DNA of 22,231 nucleotides. Origin: CAZGKW01 sp964526295 (GTDB taxonomy: Bacteria; Planctomycetota; Phycisphaerae; FEN-1346). Under the pieces are notes generated by a model. The model had not been told where the DNA came from. It saw nothing but the letters and a program-made list of their open reading frames with translations, and searched no databases. Below, piece after piece: positions 21,969 through 22,231 of the stretch. The translations under genes were made by a program, and so were the position numbers. The stretch is from the NCBI GenBank assembly GCA_964526295.1, contig CAZGKW010000059.1, positions 1 to 22,231 of the forward strand. Reading direction: 5' to 3'. Within the stretch, counting starts at the first letter, position 1; each line of letters begins with the position of its first letter.

Positions 21969-22172
21969 TCACCCTGCGCCGGTCCGCGCAGCCGCCGAGG
22001 CGTCCTTTTCGACCTCGGGTTCCTTCGGCGGCCAATCGTGCTTGTTCTTCGCCCACCACGCCCGCCACGCGGCCCGGAGCTCGGACTTCCTGTCGGCCCC
22101 GTCGCGTCCCAGGATCGCGCCCATGTCAGCCCGCTTGATGCCGGTCTTGCCTTCGGTGGTCTTCTCCAGAAG
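21969..22172 (-). pseudogene. C-terminal remnant of a disrupted gene
   Basis: Sixty-seven codons are open from just after an in-frame TGA (22173-22175) to TGA at 21969-21971, reading LLEKTTEGKTGIKRADMGAI, then LGRDGADRKSELRAAWRAWW and AKNKHDWPPKEPEVEKD. The W-x-x-W-W-A-K-N ending is the kind of C-terminus I associate with large secreted or repeat-containing proteins of Planctomycetota, but I cannot name the family. No start codon lies near the left end of the frame, and the frame breaks exactly where the short palindromic element (22175-22199) begins. The upstream part may lie beyond the window in another phase, so truncation by insertion is inferred. Confidence 0.45.
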
Positions 22173-22174
22173 TC

Positions 22175-22199
22175 AAAAACCGGGACAGTCACCTTTTTT
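22175..22199. repeat. short palindromic interspersed element, copy 2
   Basis: AAAAACCGGGACAGTCACC followed by six Ts. Its reverse complement matches the element at 14930-14951 with one mismatch over 22 nt (A for C in the GGTGxCTGTCCC core). The A run and T run at its ends make it partly self-complementary. Orientation is opposite to the copy next to atpA. It abuts the remnant gene on its left. The last 32 bases of the window show nothing else recognisable. Confidence 0.55.
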
Positions 22200-22231
22200 C
22201 GCCGCCGCATGACCCAGCCGGCGATCCGTCG

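Noticed and set aside
20357..22210. N-terminal extension of the atpC frame to 748 codons
   Set aside because: This part is out of frame with atpD and antisense-like in composition; epsilon begins at 20356.

Overview
This is a GC-rich bacterial window, probably from a draft or metagenome-derived assembly, since it contains a run of exactly 100 Ns inside a tandem repeat. The lineage cannot be fixed from the sequence. A member of Planctomycetota or a neighbouring phylum is my best guess, from the gene style, the N-type ATPase operon, the large Cus-type pump with a heavy-metal-binding adaptor, and a C-terminal fragment with a W-x-x-W-W ending. Almost all real genes are on the minus strand.

Left edge (1-1606): the N-terminal 356 codons of a DegT/DnrJ/EryC1-type sugar aminotransferase (minus, running off the window) and a small plus-strand lipoprotein with one CxxCH haem site.

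Metal efflux and signalling (13470 down to 1698, minus): a sigma70-like promoter with a perfect TTGACA box precedes a small exported protein with CxC motifs, a TolC/CusC-type outer-membrane lipoprotein, a His-rich YHS-type lipoprotein, a CusB-type adaptor carrying two heavy-metal-binding domains plus a DUF3347-like C-terminus, and a very long (1396 aa) CusA-type RND pump. Only 69 bp later come a membrane HD-GYP protein and a HAMP/SpoIIE-type phosphatase, overlapping by 4 bp. Overlaps and short gaps suggest one transcription unit: the soft Cu/Ag-type metal is captured by Cys/His/Met-rich periplasmic proteins, handed to the adaptor and pump, and expelled through the outer-membrane channel. The signalling pair may be co-transcribed.

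Intergenic stretch 13411-13977: the efflux promoter and what looks like a decayed DinB-like gene on the plus strand.

ATP synthase (21871 down to 13978, minus): a complete N-type (N-ATPase) operon in the diagnostic order atpD-C-Q-R-B-E-F-A-G, with no separate delta gene. The c subunit has a glutamate in each transmembrane helix (E30 and E63), the a subunit has a hydrophilic Ala/Glu-rich tail of about 75 residues, and the b subunit is long with a delta-like C-terminus. The operon is interrupted between atpF and atpA by an array of 78-bp repeats of unknown true length, and between atpA and atpG by a short palindromic element that also occurs, in opposite orientation, at 22175-22199.

Right edge (21751-22231): the atp promoter, a strong 12-bp hairpin, and the last 67 codons of a disrupted minus-strand gene whose open frame ends at the second copy of the short element. 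I saw no tRNA, rRNA, CRISPR array or transposase gene.
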